Assembly (NCBI RefSeq): GCF_035046505.1
Contig: NC_089821.1
Coordinates: forward strand, 56,142,256 to 56,206,255
Reading direction: 5' to 3'
Length of the DNA stretch: 64,000 nucleotides
Source: Tiliqua scincoides
Lineage: Eukaryota > Chordata > Lepidosauria > Squamata > Scincidae
The position numbers were made by a program, and so were the translations under genes. Under the pieces are notes generated by a model, which had not been told where the DNA came from, ran no database searches, and saw nothing but the letters and a program-made list of their open reading frames with translations. This document shows, in pieces, positions 46,273 to 58,172 of this stretch. The first letter of the stretch is position 1. Each line of letters starts with the position of its first letter.

Positions 46273-47257
46273 TTAGTTGTTTTTTATTCAAATTGCTTTA
46301 ACTGAATCCCTGCTATATATACATTAAAGCAACAGATATAATACTAAGGGAATTTTCCCAGAGAAAATGGTTTGATTTCCTTCTCTATGCCTGAGTACGT
46401 GTGGCCCTTTCTATCGTCCGAACAAGGTGTGAAGAAGGAACCCTGCCTTAGGAACACAGTTACCAGAGCCCCACCAAATCAGTGGAGGAGATGTGTCAAT
46501 GTATTTGCTTATTTACTTTGGCCTCTAACCTGTATCCACTCATGCTGAGTGCTCACATGTCTGCATTCCATATACAAGTGCCACTAGAAATCGCCAGCTC
46601 TGCTCTCCAATCAACATATGCATTATTTGCGTGACAGCATTCCCTTAATTACAACTGCATGCCTGAATTGAAAAAGCAAGAAATCTCTCTTCTCCCTGCC
46701 TTTTCATCACCATGCCAATAATAGGCTTTTAAGGTTACTCCTGCACAGGGCCAGCCTAAGGAGCTGCAAGGCTCAATGCAAAACACTTTTGTGGGCGGGT
46801 GGGAGCCCTATTTACCAGGAAGTGGTGAGGCACCTGGCAGCTGCATCCCTGCCATCCAGGTGTGGGCTGGTTTCAAGCCATTCAGACCCAGGGGCAGGCA
46901 GAAGAGAGGACCGTCCAGTAGCAATGCTCCACTCGCCATGCTCTCCTTACGATGCCTCAGCATTGAAGATTCCATGCTGGAATCAGCTACAGAGCGAGAT
47001 GCCAACTGTGGCTGTGGGTGCTCCGAGGAGTGTGGGGCTCCTCCAGGTGCAGGGTCCAATTTGGCCAAATTGATCAAATTATCATAAGGCCTGCCCTGCT
47101 CTTGCAGATTTAATGATAACTGCATGAAACTGAGATGATCTGTATGTTCAGTGATTCTCCACAACTATGAGAATCTTGCCTTACCATACAGTTATTATAG
47201 GGCAGGAACCCTCCTTGGGAAAAGTACAGACAGTCTTAACCAGGGGGCTATGACTCC

Positions 47258-47263
<6 letters not shown>

Positions 47264-47297
<34 letters not shown>
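47264..47297. repeat. (GA)n microsatellite
   Basis: An uninterrupted GA run of about 34 bases. Confidence 0.92.
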
Positions 47298-47299
<2 letters not shown>

Positions 47300-48269
47300 C
47301 AAGGTTCAGAAACAAAGCCCATTAACAGCTGTCTTTACACAGAACATTTCCTCTGAGTTTTTTTGAATCACTTACATATTATTCACCTTGAACAACGTGG
47401 AAGTGTTGAAACTCAAGAGGGAGCAAGAGGTAGAGCACAGGTTATAAGAGATTAAAGAAACTGGGTGTTTAAGTCAACTGCATTACTGTATCCATATTCA
47501 GTTACCAACTTTCAGCTTTGGGTTCATATGAGAGTGAACTGTTGGCTCAGAACTAGGATACATTTCATTTCAAAATGAACTAGGGGTTCATTTTCCAATA
47601 GACACTAAGCATTTAAAGCCAGCCAGGTGGGATTTGGGGGAATTCAGGGGTTCAAAGTGTTGCTCACTAAAGCTACTCTCATCATGCTGCTTTTGAATTA
47701 TGAAGATGATCACATGCACCATTGTCCCAAGCTGTGAGACATCTAATTTCCTTTGGATGAGAGAGAGCACTGGGAACTTATTTTGGCTTTGTGTATGACA
47801 TGTGGTCCTGCTTACTGATGTATAGGTGTGGGATACAGAAGGCAAATGCACCCCTACAAGAGGCCAGCACAGACCTGCACCAGTTTCCCAGCAAGCAGCT
47901 TATACAGCTCTAAACGCCTTAACTGATTAACTGGCAGGATGCAACACTGCTGCTTTTTTCTCTCTCATACACACAAGAGCCTTCAGAGCATTGTCCCAGG
48001 CTTCATCCTTGCAGGTGATTTGCTCCTTCAGGAGATAATCCACAGTCATTAGGAAGCATGAACATTATTTTGGCAGGGCCCTGGCCATCAGCCACAGCAA
48101 TCAAGTCAGCCTCCCTCAGAAAAGACTGGGCAACCACATCAAGATAGCTTGAGTGACTCACAACTGCAAGTCTTCCTTGCAGGCTGACAAGAGGCTGGTT
48201 CAGAAAATACTTGGGTGTTTCTGATTATCATGTTCATGCTGTGTGAAGGCACTGGGGGGTGGCAGGCAG

Positions 48270-48345
48270 CGAGATCACACCCACTGCTGCCACCTCTAAG
48301 AGTTTAAAGAAACACTTAGAGGTGGCGACAGGGGGGAGCGAGTGT
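48270..48345. repeat. Imperfect inverted repeat
   Basis: GCGAGATCACACCCACTGC and GCCACCTCTAAG are mirrored by CTTAGAGGTGGCGACAG and GAGTGTGATCTC around a short AT-rich loop. Confidence 0.6.
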
Positions 48346-49944
48346 GATCTCACTGTGACCACCGTCTTGGAAGTCCTCAGGGTTGCACCTCTCACATGAT
48401 GTTCTGAGGTGGAACTCAAGGCATTCTGTCCCCCACACCTCCTGCTTGGTATTCCAATGCAAAGGTATTTCCCTTTCCAGAGAGCCAGCAGTTAAGTATC
48501 TCATCAGTTTGTTTGTTTTTAATTTCACTGAGCAAAAAAAAAACCACCACCACCTATTTTCATTTTGACGTTCATCATTGTTAGCAAAGGTGCATGCACA
48601 CACATTCACACAGTGTTGTCTCCTTTGGCTCCCAATTTGTTCCTTGCCGTTCGCAAAACCTGTTCGCATTTCCTCAACCTAGACGGTCCCTCCTAGTCTG
48701 CCTGTACTTACACAACATTCTAGAATGACTGGCATTTAACCAACATGGGTAGGGCAGAGATTCTGAGTTGCTCAGTTTTGTACTGCCTAAAACAGGTTTG
48801 CGTTTTCCCCACCTTTGGTTTCAATTGCCTGTGCTGCTTCAGCCCATAGTTGTTTAGGTGGCATTTTCCACAGCTTCCAAATGTTCAAAAGTATGGCAGT
48901 CACAATGAATTCCTTCCAAACCTCACCTTCCCCCCCCCACCACACTGTATCACAACATTTAATCCTAAAAACAACTTCCCTGGATGAGCTTCCCTTTTTC
49001 CTGTGACTTAGCAGAAGTTCATATCTGTAGTGATTCCTACTGCATGGCAGAGGATCTGCAGGCACATTTCCAGGAAGATCAGATGAAAATTCCAATCAAT
49101 CGGAATCTCAATGGAATGGATCTTTGCCAGAGTCTCCCACCTTGCTTTACATGGGTATTAAAATGTCAGGCCTACCACCACATCAAATCTGCAGCTAATT
49201 GTGGAATGGGTATCTTTTTCTTCATCTTCTTACCCGCACGTATGAGTGCAGTGTCTTTATCTGGATGAATATTTTAGCAGGGCAGACCCATCCAACCAGT
49301 AATTCCCTTTTTGAGTCTGGTTCATCTACAAAGTTGAATAAGGCTGTTGCCTTAGGCAGTGGATTGGTGGGGGCACTAACCACCCACTGGCCTCCATTGC
49401 TCCTCACTATCATCCCACTCCCTCTTCCTTTTCCACTTCAGGGCATGCATGGGAGGAGCAGAGGCTGTCCGTCGGGGGAGGGGGGCAGCATTTGGTCCAA
49501 TGCCTCAGGTCCTGAGGTGTTGGGCCAACCCTGTTCCCTTTCTCTATGCCATTCCAGTCATTTATGCAGAGGATGAGACACGGTTTGAACCATCTGCTTT
49601 GCCTTCAGAACTCACAGGCTTCTGAATTATTTCCATAGTAGGGGGCTGTCTCTGGAGGCTGTCAGCTCCATGGGTATGACCCTGCTTATTAAAGTCTTCA
49701 TGAGGCAAAGATGTTAGCTACGTATTTTTCTTACCCAGGAGTGGTTCCAGGCTGCAATAGGCCTCTGGTCAAGTTACTCACTTCTAATTTGGGTTACATT
49801 GTACGTTCTGTCTCCATTCCCTGTTTCTCTTCCTTCAGATTGTCACCCTTCTCTGCTTGGAGGTTCCAGTACACATAAGCCTCCTTGCTCCTGACTGCAG
49901 TCAATCACTATTCAAGCCTATTGCATGCTCATGGCCCATGGGCA

Positions 49945-50420
49945 GACCAATTCTAATGCAATGTCGTGCCACTGCAGGCCTCCCTGCACTGGCTCCGAGT
50001 GTCACAAATGTGCTGTAAAGCATGTTTGCAGCTACTCGTGCACTGGCCTGCTGGTGCCAGAACAAGTCCCTGTGCTAGCCAGCACAGGTAAGTGTGTGCT
50101 GGGCAGTGCAAGTGGTGGGAAAGTTGATGGGAGGGCAGTGTGGAGGTGAGGAGGGGGCATTTATGGGTGGGGGAGGGTGGAACGGGGAAGATCAGGCCTG
50201 GGAAGAGTGGGATCAGCGGCAGAGTGCACACCATAACCTAACCCCCCACTCTTGGACCAGGCAGCCTACATGGGCTTCTTGGATGTGCACCAGCTAAGTA
50301 GCTGGCACAGATCCAAGTAGCCCCATAGGGCTGGCTGGGCATTAGGGGAAGGGGAAAAATATCTTGAGGTGACATCCTGCCTGCTCCTAACCTTCCTTGG
50401 GTACAATGCAGGATATGTAG
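49945..50420. mobile_element. Diverged long Harbinger-like MITE
   Basis: GTGTCACAAATGTGCTGTAAAGC and the following GC-rich text match the family. The termini (ACCAATTCTAATGC on the left) are degraded, so the borders are approximate. Confidence 0.65.
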
Positions 50421-51271
50421 TATTCTCATGTGTGTACCCACACTGCCCTCCCAGAGGAGATTGGACACCCATCTCTCAGTGCTGCCAGGGCACAGAAAAA
50501 GGACCTTGAGAGGTGCATGTAAATTGTTCTTCTAACCTTTCCCAGATGCCCAGAACTGGTTAAGGAGTCCTCTGAAGGAGGATCATTCAACTGCCATCCT
50601 TACAGCCAGGAAAGGAACAAGGATCTCTCTGACTGCTCCGGTCTCAGCACTGAGACAGGTATTGAAACAGGACAACTGGCAAGGTAAGAAGGGGTGGTTC
50701 AGATGCTCCTATGACAGCACTGCTTTCTTTTACCTTACTGGTAGGTAGTAAAGGGTAGCCAGGTAGTAAAGGGCAGCAGTCTTTCTGGATGCTTCTTCCT
50801 CATTAAAATTCAAAAACTGCAAAATACTGCAGTTTGGTAATACCAATAATACATAGAAACAAATAGATTTTTGAAACTGCAAAATGTGTTTTGGCCTATG
50901 GTTAACTGTACTGTTAAAGCAACCTAGAGACAGCTCTGATGTCTGTAGATGCAATTCTCATCTGATACCTGTAGCAAGCTATAAGGGCAATCCTCAGCTG
51001 TTATCTGTATACCATGAAGAAGAGAAACACCAAAATAAACATCTTGCTGCATTTAGCAATGCAATGTTTGATAAGCATACATAGTAACCAGAAATAGAGA
51101 TTACACAGAAGTACACAAATTATACATATGTTTTTGCGTATGTATATGGCCGTATTGGCCATAAACTGTATTGGCCTCTGCCTTTCCATTGGACCATTTC
51201 AGCGACGTGGAGAGGGGGGATTTGCTGCATGGGTAACAGCCTATCCTCCATACCTACTTTACCCAGGCTTC

Positions 51272-51355
51272 GCGCACTGGAGAGGACACTCTGTTCCAGA
51301 ACCACCATTCAGAGCGTGACACCATAGTCTTCCGAGACTGAAGGATGCCAACTAC
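51272..51355 (+). mobile_element. Short 3' fragment of the C2H2-tailed repeat
   Basis: CCAGAACCACCATTCAGAGCG and CATAGTCTTCCGAGACTGAAGG match the family end, with more substitutions than the other copies. Confidence 0.72.
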
Positions 51356-51539
51356 TATGTATATGCAACTGCATCTGTGCATATGTCATAAGAGTACATT
51401 AAATTACAATTCCAGTCCTGTTGGCTCATTACTGGTTGGTTCATACTTTGGAATCCCGGAGCAGGCACAAGGGCAGTGGATTCCCCTTACTCTGGCACAT
51501 CTTCTGGTGCAAACTAGCAGCAGACATCAGTAGGGAGAA

Positions 51540-51805
51540 TTTCCTTAAGTGGATCAGGGAAACACCTTTCACTTTTATTGATTCTGATTGGAAATCAGGA
51601 AAAAATTCCTGATGGTAAGGATGGTTCGGCAGTGAAACAGATTGCCAAAGGAGGTGGTGGGTTCTCCTTCACTGGAAATCTTCAAGCAGAGGCTCAGCAA
51701 ACACCTGCAGGAGATGTCCTAGGATTTCCTGCTATAGGCGGGATGGACTAGATGACCTTTTAGGTCACTTCCAACTTTATGTTTCTATGATTCTATGATT
51801 CTGTT
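51540..51805 (+). mobile_element. CR1-type LINE 3' end with ATTCTATG tail
   Basis: AAACAGATTGCCAAAGGAGG, GGAAATCTTCAAGCAGAGGC and GGATGGACTAGATGACC are followed by CTATGATTCTATGATTCTG, the classical CR1 3' end of birds and reptiles. It belongs to a different subfamily from the ATAAGAACAT-tailed copies. Confidence 0.87.
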
Positions 51806-54191
51806 GAGGTGGGATGAGAGTGAGGAAGGTGAGGAAACAATATCCTTAGCTCCTGCTTTGACATGCTAAAGCCACTGGGGACAGTGCTGGCATAATGGAG
51901 AAATGACAGTGGGTGGGTTATTTTTAGGGCAAAAATGACAGATTTGCCTAGCTATGCCCAATGGCTTAGAATAGGTAGGCTACTACATTGCCCCAGGTAC
52001 CACACCTTGAGGGGGTGCCAACCCCACCCTTGATGGTGGATCAGAGGCGAAAAAGTGACCTTCTGATGCTCAGGAAGGCTGTGTACGGCTTCTCTGGGCC
52101 TCAGAAGACCTCCTGGAGGCTTTAGAAAGGGACCTCAGACCACCTCCTGGACACCCCCAGGGAGTATTCTGAACATCTGGCCCCCGGGTAGGTTAATTAA
52201 AAAATTTTGTGCTAAGCATGCCAGATCCCTTGGCTATGCCACTGACAAACCTCCTTTAACTTCTAAACTAGGAAATAGACACTAGAACTATGAGACACCA
52301 ACTATGTGCCAAAGAAAAAAGGAGGCAACTCCCATGCATACCAGGTGACAACAGTAGAAAAGTAAAAATGACACCTCAATTAATGAGCACCTGACAATCA
52401 CCTTCACTTCCTCTTTCATCTCATGCAAACTGGCTGCGTCAGGATTTATGTCACACAGTGAACTGTGGAAGAATGACACCTTTTCCAAGTAAGGGAGACA
52501 AGGTCAATTTGGACTTCTGGAAATGGGACAAAGTGTTTTATAACAGTGATCTTAAATCATCAGAGTATACTCTTATAAGTATTTCGTTTAAAAATTCATT
52601 CATGAGAGATTGTAGACTTTAAATATTAAAAGTGGAGTATAATAGCGTCTGTCTGTGTAAATGCAGTGTAATATGTTAGACAGGCTGCTTTTTTAAAAAT
52701 CCAAGAGTTGATTGGAAAAGGAAACAAGATAACTTACAGTACTTGTCAGTCTCTCTTCAACATATCTCAACTGGAGCCCTTCTTCTCCCCTGCTTCAGCG
52801 ATTCGTCTTCCTACTACATCTCAGAACCTGAATGGACCACATCATTGGGAAGCCTATTGACCTTCAGCGCAGCATGCTGACTTTAATCCCCAACGGCAGG
52901 ACTTCACTGCAGAAAGTAAACCGGAAATTCTTCTTTGTCAGCTGAGAAACCAGACTGATTGGAATGGCTTTGGTTAGCCCCACCTCAGGTAGTAAACTAT
53001 GTACCTTTTCATAAAAAGAAAACAAATCAGGACACTCCCCGAGAGCGGACCCACGCAACACTGGAACAAAACTTCAACATTTTAATGGGCATCAGTCAAT
53101 GGACATCTGCGCACATGTGCCAGTTTATGTCAGTAGGGGCTGCTGGAGTGGCATGATTGATTTAGGGTGCAAAACTTTCCTGCATTTCCACTGATTTTAG
53201 TAAAGGCACCTATGAGCTGTCATCTATCTCTGTCTAGAACTGCTTGCAAATGAAGTAAATGTGAGATCTCAAAAACCTTGTCTCATTTTCAACAGATCAT
53301 TAAAATGGAATCCAGTTTGAAAAACCTCAAGGGGAGACCCAGTATTCCATGCTGTTTACTTTGCCATAGAGAAAAAGAACCCTCCTTAGCATACCCCTCA
53401 TCTTAGACCCCCAACCTTTCATCAGCTGTATGTGATATCTGGTATATATGTGGCTGTTTTGTGTCTGAGATATAAAAGCTCTGGTAATGGCGTTTTCTCT
53501 TATCTGGGATGCCTATGTCAAGTATGCCAATTGTCCTCTGATGCTGTGCTCAGTGAGTGCTGAACATGCATGTGTGAACTTATACTAGGAGCGAGACAAG
53601 AGGAAGCATGCAGCACTGCCCCTGCAGCTGTTTGCCCTGCTTCCCTCCCAATCTCATATTATTGCATCTGTATCCCACCACTACTATTGCTGCCACTTCC
53701 TTCTCCTTTTCCCCCTCCTCCTCTTTCATCTGGTTGCTTAGAAAAACAGTCAGGTGGGCAAGGAAAAGGGGGCTGGGTGAGATGAGGTGAGGCTGAGCAT
53801 GGCAGGGTGCGGTAACCCAGAGCTCACACCCTCACCTTGCACTCCAGTGCCACCTCCTTCCCCTATGCTGTCCTGTTTGGGAGCTCCTAGCAGGTGTATC
53901 TATTTCAGGCCTATCTATTTCAAAGATGACAGCATGGAGGAATGAGGTGGTGCTGCTGGAATTCAGGGCAAGGGCGGACTCTGGTGGACTCCAGGTTGCT
54001 GCACTTTCCCCTCTTCTTGCTTAACCAAAGGTGGTGGCAGCTGCAGCTTTTGTTTTCTTCCTCCAGCTGTCAGAAAAAGAGATGGGCTGCTGCTGGCTCA
54101 GTCAGAGAACCGACTGAAGTGGATTGGTGAGCAGTGAGCCAAAGGGGGGCAGTTGGTGGATGTGGGGTGCAGGGCACTCACCGCTTGAAGT
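51806..54191. other. No gene recognised
   Basis: 52030-52253 ends TTGGCTATGCCACTG, a terminus typical of old hAT-like repeats. The rest is unassigned. Confidence 0.4.
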
Positions 54192-54750
54192 GAGCCCAAT
54201 CCTGAGCTCACACCTCCAGCACTCTGCCAGCAGTGAGTGCTGGCAAACATGCCGTAAAGCATGTTGATGGCCCTCTGCACCGGTCCAGTGCCGATGCTAG
54301 CTCAGCACCAGCCAGCACTGGGCTAGCGCCAGTGGATCACCAGTGCTCCGCTGCCTGGTGGTCATGCGGATCACTGGGTGGTGGAGAGGTGAGTGGAGGC
54401 GTGGGGGGAGATGGGAAGGAGTGGGGAGAGGCAGGGAGAGGGTGGGGAGGAGGCGTGCCGGGGGAGGGAGCGGGGCAGGTGGGAGACAGGACCAGCAGAG
54501 CTGAGCTCTGCCACATCCAGATCCTCCGTGTTGGGCTGTGGGCCCGACACGGAGGCTCTCGATTTTATGGCAGCCAAGGGTCTGCCAATGCAGAATCAAG
54601 TAGCCCCATTGCAGGGCTACTTACCTTACCTGGAGGAAGGGGACGAAAGTCCCCTTCTCCAAAGGAGCTGCCAACGCTACCTGGTTAGCGCTCAGGATGC
54701 CATGGCAACAATTTTTGGTGCCTCGCTCTGGGCAGCATAGGATTGGGCTG
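54192..54750. mobile_element. Long Harbinger-like MITE
   Basis: It runs from GAGCCCAATCCTGAGC to CATAGGATTGGGCTG, with TCA after the right end. It contains CAAACATGCCGTAAAGCATG and the shared TAGCCCCATTGCAGGGCTAC block also seen in 28129-28579. Confidence 0.78.
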
Positions 54751-55491
54751 TCAGCCTCATCGCTAGGATGGCCCTGACTCATACTAATATCAAGGCTCTG
54801 AACACATCTGAGTGCATTTTTCTGGCGCAAGAGATACATGCCTCCAAATAAGTTTCCCCAGATATAAGGCAAGTCATCTCCCCACCCCAGATCCATAAAC
54901 TGGCCGAATGGCTTCTGTACGTCAGCCAGCCAGTGAAGGTGTAACTTTTTCAAATTTGATTTGTGTAGTGCTCCACCCCATTGTTCTCTTTCCACTCATG
55001 GAGTTCAGCGATAGAATCTGTTACTAAAAGAACAATTTAATCATTAACTCCTTGCCATAATATTCTGTGCTTGAGGCACACCCTTTAACAATCAATAGCC
55101 AGTAGTGAGGTACAGAAGATGATTTGGGGGGAAAAGCAAAGCACAGACTGTTTTCTTCAGTAGTGCTTGTGCTGTAGGTGGTCCGATTTCAGTACAAATG
55201 TGCAGGGAATCAACACAAAAATGGCTGATGAGAGGAAGGGCAGCAACTACAATTTTTCATGCAAGATTAGGGTCAGTTTACCTACCTAGTAGTGCCACTA
55301 AATTCCCTCCAGGGCTGGCTTTAAGCCAAGTGGACCAATTTTTCCCAACTGGAGCCTGTGCCTAAGGGGACCCTGCACTAGGGTAAGATAGCGGGGGAGG
55401 CAGGACAGGGTGGGAGTTGGGAGGAACAGGGTGAGGGAGAGCAGAATGAGGTGGCTGAGGAGGGCAGCTGCCAAATCCTAACCTCCTTCCT

Positions 55492-55705
55492 GGGCCCAAT
55501 CCTACAGCATCAGTTCATGCGGATCTGCGCCAGTGATTTCATTAACATAGGTCTGAGTAGACCCCCAAGCTGTGGAGGCTTACCCCCAGGTAAGGAAACA
55601 ATTGTTCCCTTACCCAGAGGAGATCTCTGCAACTCCCCCCCCCCATTGCAGTGGTGGCCATTTTGGTGCTGCTGTATGGGGGGGGGGGAGAATAGGATTG
55701 GACTG
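55492..55705. mobile_element. Short Harbinger-like MITE
   Basis: It runs from GGGCCCAATCCTAC to AATAGGATTGGACTG and contains the mirrored pair GGTAAGGAAACAATTG and TTCCCTTACC. Homopolymer C and G runs interrupt it. Confidence 0.75.
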
Positions 55706-56480
55706 CTAAGGAAGTAACCAGAGTTTCTGGAAATGTGAGACTGGCCACCTGTGCACTCAATCCTTTACCTTTCCTGGTTGACAAAAACAGCTACAGTATT
55801 TAGGTGGAAGAGGTGATTTATTGTCCTCTAACTGTGCTTAAGACTGCAGCCTATATGTCCCAGGAACGATTCCTAGCATTAAAAACCAAATCTCCAGACT
55901 GAAACTACAGTATATGACAACTTTGTTCAGATCAAGCCATTGGTATTTAGTCCACAGCATCTTCTATAGAAGTGTCTGATACAAACCTAGTTCCAAATGT
56001 GTTTGTATGAACTCAACGTCAAAGTAAATTAAATCAAAAAATGTCTATGATGTTTGCTTATCTGCTGTTTGGGTGATTTTCTCGTTGATGTTGTGCCTTT
56101 GTATGCAGAGGCTTACAAAGTGTGCCTTTGTATATTTTTCCTCCAGTGCTCCAACTGTGCCTGAAAAACATAGGTTGCACCATCAAATTAAAAATATTTA
56201 TGGATATATATTTTTTAAAAGACAGTTTTGTTGTCCTGTGTGATTTCATAGGAACCATAAATAATGAACAGCTGGGGGGGGGAATACAAAATGCAGCCTG
56301 GTAGACAATAGAAACCAGGAAGGATGGAAGTATAAACAAGGAACATGGTACTTCAATAGCCCATGTTTGTTGCCTTCAGTGGAGATATGTTAGGTGACAA
56401 TCTGGTTCACAGTACAGTCATAGGAATGGCTCAGAAGGAAGGAGTTTACATATTAATCTTAAAAATGGAGAAGCATCTCC

Positions 56481-56548
56481 TATAATTATTGTGTACAAAT
56501 TAGGGATCTCCTAATTAGGGATCTCCTAATTTGTACATAGTAATTATA
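56481..56548. repeat. AT-rich palindrome around a 15-bp tandem duplication
   Basis: TAGGGATCTCCTAAT occurs twice head to tail (56501-56515, 56516-56530), flanked by arms TATAATTATTGTGTACAAAT and its approximate mirror ending TAATTATAA. Confidence 0.75.
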
Positions 56549-57131
56549 AAACTGTTCTGCATGGGAACAGATCCATCTTGGCACAGTGAAGCAGTTTGGG
56601 AACAAGGGGTATGACAACCTACATATATTTTGCTTCCACAAACGTATATACATGCGTACATAAACATCATGTAGTCATCTTTATTTTCACAGTTGTGACA
56701 AAAGCATCAACATCAAAGAAACGAGAAGCACCACCATGTGGTTGTGAGGTTTCTTGAGTTTGCCTGTATGTATCCACAGCAAATAGGTGTTCTTCTGCCT
56801 CCTCAGGAGCAGGTTTGCCCTGTTTCTATTTGGCAATGACTGCAAAGTGTCAGGCAAAAGGGGAAAGCCCTCAGGGGATTGTTGCTTGAGAAGTACCAAC
56901 AGAGGGACAAACAAAACTTGAAGAGCCTCAGAGTGGCAGAGAAACACCTTCATGAGTTAAATGTGTGTCATATCCTTTGCTTCAGTATCAGCACCTGCTG
57001 ATTTCACACTAAAGGTCTTCCCAAACAAACAACTTACAGCATATGAAATCCTTGCTTGTTGCTCGTTGGTTGCACAGGATCCAGCAGCAAGTTAGTGCTT
57101 CTGTTGCCAGTGGTTCTGCATTTCCCTAGAG

Positions 57132-57501
57132 CAGTGGTTCTCAAACTGTGGGTCAGGACCCACTAGGGTGGGTTGCGAGCCAATTTTGGGTGGGTCCCCT
57201 TAATTTCAATATTTTATTGTTAATTTATTCAACTTGATGCTACCATGATATGTGACTGCATTTGGGGAAATGTGACAGATCTGTACTTTTACCAGGCTAC
57301 TATGTATATGCTTTTAACAATGATAGTAAATGGGACTTACTCCTGGATAAGTGTGGGTAGGATTTCAGCCTAGAATTGTTAAAAACTTTTCCTGCTTGAT
57401 GATGTCACTTCCGGTCATGACATCACTTCTGGTAGGTCCCACTTCTGGTAGGTTCTTATTCTAAAAAGTGGCTTCCGGTGCTAGAAGTATAAGAACTACT
57501 G
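57132..57501. mobile_element. hAT-like non-autonomous element
   Basis: It starts CAGTGGTTCTCAAACTG and ends GAACTACTG. The perfect 8-bp duplication CCCTAGAG flanks it (57124-57131 and 57502-57509). It belongs to the same family as 45492-45847. Confidence 0.88.
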
Positions 57502-57764
57502 CCCTAGAGCTCAAAAGTGCAATGTCCTGTTACTGGGGGAAATGCAATGCAGTCCACAACTGGTGTGTCCTTTGCTGTTGTATGTTCACTGTGGAATTTG
57601 GTTATCCAAACATCTTACACCCATCTCCTGGCAAATCCCTGTGACATCAGCCTCCTCCTAGACACAATGCTGTGAACTTGAATGAAAAGAAAAGAAAATG
57701 AAACTTGGCTTCATATGTGCCACTCAGTGCTATCTTCTTTAAAAGTTGAGGAAGCAACAGTGGT

Positions 57765-58172
57765 CTGCCCCTCCACCTACCCCTTCACTAGTCAATGCAG
57801 ACTTGAGCCAGCAACATCGCTGGCTCAGGTCTGAGTTGACCCATAGTGAACATAAGAACATAAGAACATAAGAACATAAGAACAGCCCCACTGGATCAGG
57901 CCATAGGCCCATCTAGTCCAGCTTCCTGTATCTCACAGCGGCCCACCAAATGCCCCAGGGAGCACACCAGATAACAAGAGACCTCATCCTGGTGCTCTCC
58001 CCTACATCTGGCATTCTGACTTAACCTAGTGGCTGTTGGGGCTTACCCTGGGGCAAGGGGACAAATGCCCTTACCCCAAGGAGACCTCCAGCAGATGAAA
58101 ATCCCCTATGGGATACAGCAGTAACCACACCAGTGCCACTGCATCTCTGCGCAGGCTTTAGGTAGGATTGGA
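57765..58172. mobile_element. Harbinger-like MITE interrupted by a CR1 tail
   Basis: CAGGTCTGAGTTGACCCATAG before the CR1 tail and GGCTGTTGGGGCTTACCC after it are adjacent in the relative at 37529-38018, which shows that the CR1 3' end (57848-58022) inserted into a pre-existing MITE. It ends GTAGGATTGGACTG followed by TCA. Confidence 0.75.
57848..58022 (-). mobile_element. CR1 3' end with ATAAGAACAT tail
   Basis: Four tandem GAACATAA units are followed by CCACTGGATCAGGCCATAGG and CACAGCGGCCCACC, the 3' end of the same CR1 family as 29248-30060. It is severely 5'-truncated (about 175 bp). Confidence 0.88.

Larger units (their letters stand above)
46276..49944. other. No gene recognised
   Basis: It contains the GA run (47264-47297) and the inverted repeat (48270-48345). 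46748-47080 and 49330-49540 have CAGGGCCAGCC-like and GGGCCAACCCTG ends suggestive of old DNA transposons. A SYT8 non-coding first exon could lie here but was not identified. Confidence 0.45.
54751..57131. other. Mostly unassigned, one MITE and one palindrome
   Basis: Apart from the MITE 55492-55705 and the palindrome 56481-56548 I see no gene or repeat to support. Confidence 0.5.
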
